DNA of 8,472 nt from CTSoil-075 sp964292325 (GTDB lineage: Bacteria; Bacillota; Negativicutes; DSM-13327): contig CAXYVG010000131.1 in assembly GCA_964292325.1 (NCBI GenBank), positions 1 through 8,472 on the forward strand, in the 5' to 3' direction. Position 1 is the first letter of the stretch; each line of letters opens with the position of its first letter. The position numbers and the translations under genes are program-made. The notes under the pieces are model-generated. The model worked only from the letters and a program-made list of their open reading frames with translations, searched no databases and had not been told where the DNA came from. Below, one piece after another: positions 6,211 to 8,472 of this stretch.

Positions 6211-7518
6211 TTAGAACATGTAGTTGATTTGAGCTCTAGTGAAAGTTTTGCTTGGAGCATCAACACCAGTTACAGCATCTTTGATGCCAAATTGGTAGTA
6301 ACCATTAAAAACTACGTTTTTAGCTAACGTGTAGTCTACAAGGAACGCATAAGATTTTATACCATTATTACTAGCATTTACATCAGTATAGTTAATTAAA
6401 GTAGATGCACCAGTTAATCCATATGGCAATGCATTTCCTTTCATTTTGTCATACTCAAAGGAAGCACCCCAGCTACCAGGTTTAGAAGCAGCTGCACCTT
6501 TATAAGCTACGCGAGCAATAGTAGCAGTAGGGGAAGAACCATCAGCAAGTTTAACGCCAGCAGCACTATTCTTGTAATATTCACCTATTACTTTTACATT
6601 GGAATCAAAAGTATAAGCTACGCCACCACCAGCGATTTTGTATGCATTAGCAACAACATGACCATTACCATCACTTGCACCTACATTCACATTTTTGAAG
6701 TAATCAGCATTAAATTTAACTTTACCAGCTGTATAAGTTGCTTCCGCATACGCAATATTTTTGATGTATAAATTGTTTTTAATAGTAGAACCAGGATTCA
6801 CATTTCTTACTTGGCCATAACCAAGCAATAAGCCAAAATTGTCAGCTTTCGTCTTCGTCGTGATCCCTTCGATATCACCAGTAGTTCCAGATAAATAAGT
6901 AGTAGGTCCTAAATTCAAAGTATAGCGACCAACAGTTACATCCGTGTTTGAAATCAAACCTTTAGTAGTTAATGCCAAATCAGATAGTCTTTGTTTCCCA
7001 TCTTGATTGAATTTATCATCAGCAAATACGAAACGAGCATATAAAGAAGTCTTATCATTAATTTGCGAAGTAATGTTCAAACGGAAACGATCTTTAAATT
7101 GTTGGCTACCTGCCTGATTTTCAGTATTATTCCAACGAATACGAACATCACCAGTAAATTTAAGATTGGAAGCATTTTTTTCTAAAGCTGCTACACGAAC
7201 ACCCATTGTGTTCAATTCAGTAGCATATTCAGCAGCTAATTTGTCGATAGCAGCTTTTTGTTTTGCGTCAGCTTTGTCGGATTTAGCCATAGCTTTTGCT
7301 ACGATTTGTGCCATTTCATAACGAGACATTACTTTGTCGCCTTGGAACTTGCCATCAGCATAACCGTCAACGATACCAGCTTGTGCTAATTTAGTTACGG
7401 AATCATAGGACCAATGTTTTGCAGGAACGTCTACGAAAGGATTCGCTGCTGCGAAGGAAGTGCCAGCAATGCTCATTACCATTGCTGCTGCTAGGGAAGC
7501 TACAACTGTTTTTTTCAT
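6211..7518 (-). CDS. ompM: SLH-domain outer-membrane porin, OmpM family (upstream copy)
   Basis: This 435-residue precursor has the same module order as its neighbour: signal peptide 1-23 ending SFA/AA, SLH domain about 26-80 with SRYE at 65-68 in place of TRYE, and a coiled-coil linker about 85-115. A barrel follows from about residue 118 (KFTGDVRIRWNN) to the terminal RAQINYMF, whose last residue is the aromatic typical of BAM substrates. Barrel strands such as TSLYARFVFADD, ADNFGLLLGYGQV and AYAEATYTAGKVKFNADYF are porin-like. The expected role is a general diffusion channel plus a link from outer membrane to peptidoglycan. The ATG at 7518 follows AAGGAGAG with 8 bases of spacing. There is no clear terminator between the yqgF-like gene and this one, but a porin promoter block is present at about 7612-7653. 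The barrel is 26 residues longer than in the downstream copy and aligns poorly with it. Confidence 0.93.
   Translation of the reverse strand: MKKTVVASLAAAMVMSIAGTSFAAANPFVDVPAKHWSYDSVTKLAQAGIVDGYADGKFQGDKVMSRYEMAQIVAKAMAKSDKADAKQKAAIDKLAAEYATELNTMGVRVAALEKNASNLKFTGDVRIRWNNTENQAGSQQFKDRFRLNITSQINDKTSLYARFVFADDKFNQDGKQRLSDLALTTKGLISNTDVTVGRYTLNLGPTTYLSGTTGDIEGITTKTKADNFGLLLGYGQVRNVNPGSTIKNNLYIKNIAYAEATYTAGKVKFNADYFKNVNVGASDGNGHVVANAYKIAGGGVAYTFDSNVKVIGEYYKNSAAGVKLADGSSPTATIARVAYKGAAASKPGSWGASFEYDKMKGNALPYGLTGASTLINYTDVNASNNGIKSYAFLVDYTLAKNVVFNGYYQFGIKDAVTGVDAPSKTFTRAQINYMF
7261..7518 (-). repeat. Direct repeat, copy B: shared 5' coding module of the two porin genes
   Basis: This is the partner of 5655-5912. 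The similarity continues upstream through the leader: the Shine-Dalgarno, CTTCTTAGG segment, hairpin and TTGACA block lie at nearly the same distances from the ATG. The leader sequence itself has drifted more than the coding part. Confidence 0.85.
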
Positions 7519-7528
7519 GTGAAAATCT

Positions 7529-7580
7529 CTCCTTAGGTTTTTTTATTATAAGGTCATCATTGCACTATAAGCCTAAGAAG
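7529..7580 (-). promoter_or_regulatory. Putative Shine-Dalgarno-sequestering helix in the leader of the upstream porin
   Basis: On the minus strand CTTCTTAGG (7572-7580) can pair with CCTAAGGAG (7529-7537) over 9 positions with one U-G, leaving a 34-base loop that contains a further TTATA/TATAA complementarity. The pairing would hide the Shine-Dalgarno AAGGAGAG at 7527-7534. Confidence 0.55.
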
Positions 7581-7585
7581 GTTTT

Positions 7586-7615
7586 ATTGTCGAGTATCCA
7601 TGTTCCCTCATCAAT
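7586..7615 (-). promoter_or_regulatory. Conserved hairpin/inverted repeat near the expected transcript start, upstream porin
   Basis: ATTGATGAG and CTCGACAAT can form a 9-position stem (one A-A mismatch, one U-G) around GGAACATGGATA. The 12-base loop differs from its counterpart at 5990-6001 only by transitions at positions 2, 6 and 11. The A6/T11 versus G6/C11 exchange would preserve an inner pair. Confidence 0.5.
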
Positions 7616-7653
7616 ATCACCTTAGTAGTTACTTACACTGTCAATCATTACCT
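7612..7653 (-). promoter_or_regulatory. Probable porin promoter with long spacer (upstream copy)
   Basis: AGGTAATGATTGACA (7639-7653) matches the block of the other porin gene at 14 of 15 positions and contains a perfect TTGACA (7639-7644). The best -10 candidate is GATATT (7613-7618) at 20 bases, weaker than the TATAAT of the downstream copy. No -10 is seen at 16-18 bases. Confidence 0.5.
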
Positions 7654-7745
7654 TACTTTTGTTAGTATTCCCCATAAGTTTTATTTCTCCTGCTAAACTT
7701 TTTGATTTTTAAAACTTTTTTTATAAAGCAGAAAAAAATATGATA

Positions 7746-8159
7746 TCACTGACTTTTGGCAAAATAGCGTTCGGCTAGAATCACAGCGACATAATCGTCT
7801 ACCGGTCTTGGTGGTACTTGCATCGTTACAGGAATCAAGCGCTTTAGTCCTGTAGGAGGCTGTTCACGCCAATAGCGCTTACGCGCTTGATCGGTCGAGT
7901 GACGTTCGTCAATTAGTTCAATCGTAAAAGGCTGATCGGCTTGCCTACTTTTCTCTAGACGTTGTTTTGCCTCTTGGCTGGACGTGCCATCACCGAGGAC
8001 GACTTTGTTCACATGATACTCTGCTCGAAGCTGCTCTACTACAGTAGGCAGTGCATTGGTTTCGATAATCTGTTGGCTTAGTACACCAGATTGTTGATCT
8101 ACTACGGCAAGTCCACACTTTTCTCGCCCGGGATCAATGGCAATAATGATCTGTGACAT
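7746..8159 (-). CDS. YqgF/RuvX-like RNase H-fold nuclease family protein
   Basis: This 137-residue protein has the size and motif order of the YqgF (RuvX) family, which in E. coli helps mature the 5' end of 16S rRNA. The first-strand acidic residue D9 is in IIIAIDPGREKCGLAVVD, VVLGDGTSS is at 53-61, the conserved IDERHST is at 83-89 (D84, E85, R86), and the final acidic site is in RPVDDYVAVILAERY at 118-132 (D121/D122). All likely metal ligands are therefore present. The DPGREKCG motif departs from the usual D.GTKRIGVAVSD of canonical RuvX, so this may be a paralogous subfamily. From memory, similar DPGR.KCG proteins occur in cyanobacteria. The ATG at 8159 follows AAGGAG with 9 bases of spacing. 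It is placed between porin genes, which says nothing clear about its substrate. Pre-rRNA processing is a family-level guess; Holliday junction cleavage is another. Confidence 0.75.
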   Translation of the reverse strand: MSQIIIAIDPGREKCGLAVVDQQSGVLSQQIIETNALPTVVEQLRAEYHVNKVVLGDGTSSQEAKQRLEKSRQADQPFTIELIDERHSTDQARKRYWREQPPTGLKRLIPVTMQVPPRPVDDYVAVILAERYFAKSQ

Positions 8160-8177
8160 ATCCTACAACTCCTTGCT

Positions 8178-8192
8178 CATAATACTATTATG
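8178..8192. promoter_or_regulatory. Perfect 15-base palindrome upstream of the yqgF-like gene (possible operator)
   Basis: CATAATACTATTATG is a 7-1-7 inverted repeat located 19-33 bases before the ATG at 8159. The minus strand contains TATTAT, a reasonable -10, within it. A 7-1-7 layout is typical of Fur/PerR-type boxes, but the half-site does not match their consensus in phase. No convincing -35 is visible. Confidence 0.4.
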
Positions 8193-8221
8193 TTCTATGC
8201 AATGAAATATATTCCTGCAAT

Positions 8222-8250
8222 AAAAAACAAGCATCCACGAGGGATGCTTG
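8222..8250 (-). terminator. Intrinsic terminator of the third porin-like gene
   Basis: The 9-bp stem CAAGCATCC/GGATGCTTG with a 5-base loop is followed on the minus strand by six T residues. It begins 21 bases after the stop codon at 8272 and separates that gene from the yqgF-like gene. Confidence 0.9.
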
Positions 8251-8271
8251 CCAAAAATATTTTTTAGTTGC

Positions 8272-8472
8272 TTAGAATTTTACATTAACCGCTGCAGAAG
8301 TACGTGCATTGATGTTATCAAAATCTTGATATTTAACATTTAACGCAGCATTCTTGCCAAGGTTTTTGTCGTATTGGTATTCCATACCTTTGATTGCTGT
8401 ATCGGTAGGAAGAGCAATCAAATCTCCACCAGAGTATGCATTATAAACGCCTGCGTCTGCATCTCTATGAGT
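8272..8472 (-). CDS. C-terminal end of a third porin-like outer-membrane beta-barrel protein (partial)
   Basis: The minus strand is open from the window edge to TAA at 8274-8272, giving the last 66 residues. The end reads KGMEYQYDKNLGKNAALNVK, then YQDFDN and a terminal strand TSAAVNVKF. Alternating hydrophobic residues with a final phenylalanine form an outer-membrane beta-signal, and YDKNLGKNAAL resembles the hairpin of porin barrels such as OmpM. An SLH domain cannot be confirmed because the N-terminus lies beyond the right edge. The adjacent terminator and the two porins nearby make a third porin gene the likeliest reading. Confidence 0.75.
   Translation of the reverse strand, partial: THRDADAGVYNAYSGGDLIALPTDTAIKGMEYQYDKNLGKNAALNVKYQDFDNINARTSAAVNVKF

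Noticed and set aside
7622..7675. A 17-codon minus-strand ORF (ATG at 7675, TAA at 7624-7622) with GGAG upstream, overlapping the porin promoter block
   Set aside because: It has no counterpart before the other porin gene, overlaps the TTGACA element, and would need a transcript reading through from the yqgF-like gene. It is most likely chance.
7690..7731. Possible terminator after the yqgF-like gene (CTGCT/AGCAG)
   Set aside because: Only a 5-bp stem with a loop of about 32 AT-rich bases; too weak to call, so read-through toward the upstream porin remains possible.
1..8472. Mobile element, CRISPR array or phage remnant
   Set aside because: No transposase or integrase, no regularly spaced repeats, and all intergenic repeats are explained by the porin duplication or terminators.

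Overview
The window reads as chromosomal DNA of a diderm Firmicute (class Negativicutes: the Sporomusa/Pelosinus/Selenomonas/Veillonella group). The base composition is AT-rich and the ribosome binding sites are strong and Firmicute-like (AAGGAG). Yet the genes encode an LPS-type outer membrane: heptose synthesis, a heptosyltransferase, LptD, and porins carrying an SLH peptidoglycan-binding domain (OmpM type). SLH-tethered OmpM porins together with LPS genes are the hallmark of Negativicutes. Genus-level placement is not possible by eye.

Every supported gene lies on the minus strand, so transcription runs from high to low coordinates. From the right edge: the last 66 codons of a porin-like barrel protein (8272-8472) with its terminator; a small RNase H-fold YqgF/RuvX-family protein (7746-8159); two tandem SLH porin genes (6211-7518 and 4683-5912), each with its own promoter/leader and terminator; a secreted protein of unknown function with repeated LE..G..R motifs (3609-4523) and its terminator; then a tight group lptD (2055-3467), rfaE1 (1032-2039), rfaE2 (529-993) and a GT9 heptosyltransferase cut by the left edge (1-491).

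Functionally, the left half makes and exports the LPS core. RfaE1 phosphorylates heptose-7-P, RfaE2 adenylylates heptose-1-P, the GT9 enzyme adds heptose to the Kdo-lipid A acceptor, and LptD inserts finished LPS into the outer leaflet. The right half supplies the abundant outer-membrane porins that also anchor the membrane to the cell wall through the SLH domain. The window is therefore an envelope-building block rather than a mobile or accessory island. I see no insertion sequence, CRISPR array, tRNA, rRNA or phage gene.

The most interesting unexplained signal is regulatory. The two porin genes share a promoter/leader of the same length. It has a conserved TTGACA block, an unusually distant -10, a conserved hairpin-like element near the expected transcript start, and an upstream segment that can base-pair with the Shine-Dalgarno sequence. 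A one-base insertion in one Shine-Dalgarno region is matched by an extra pairing base in its partner segment. This suggests a conserved RNA-level switch controlling porin synthesis.
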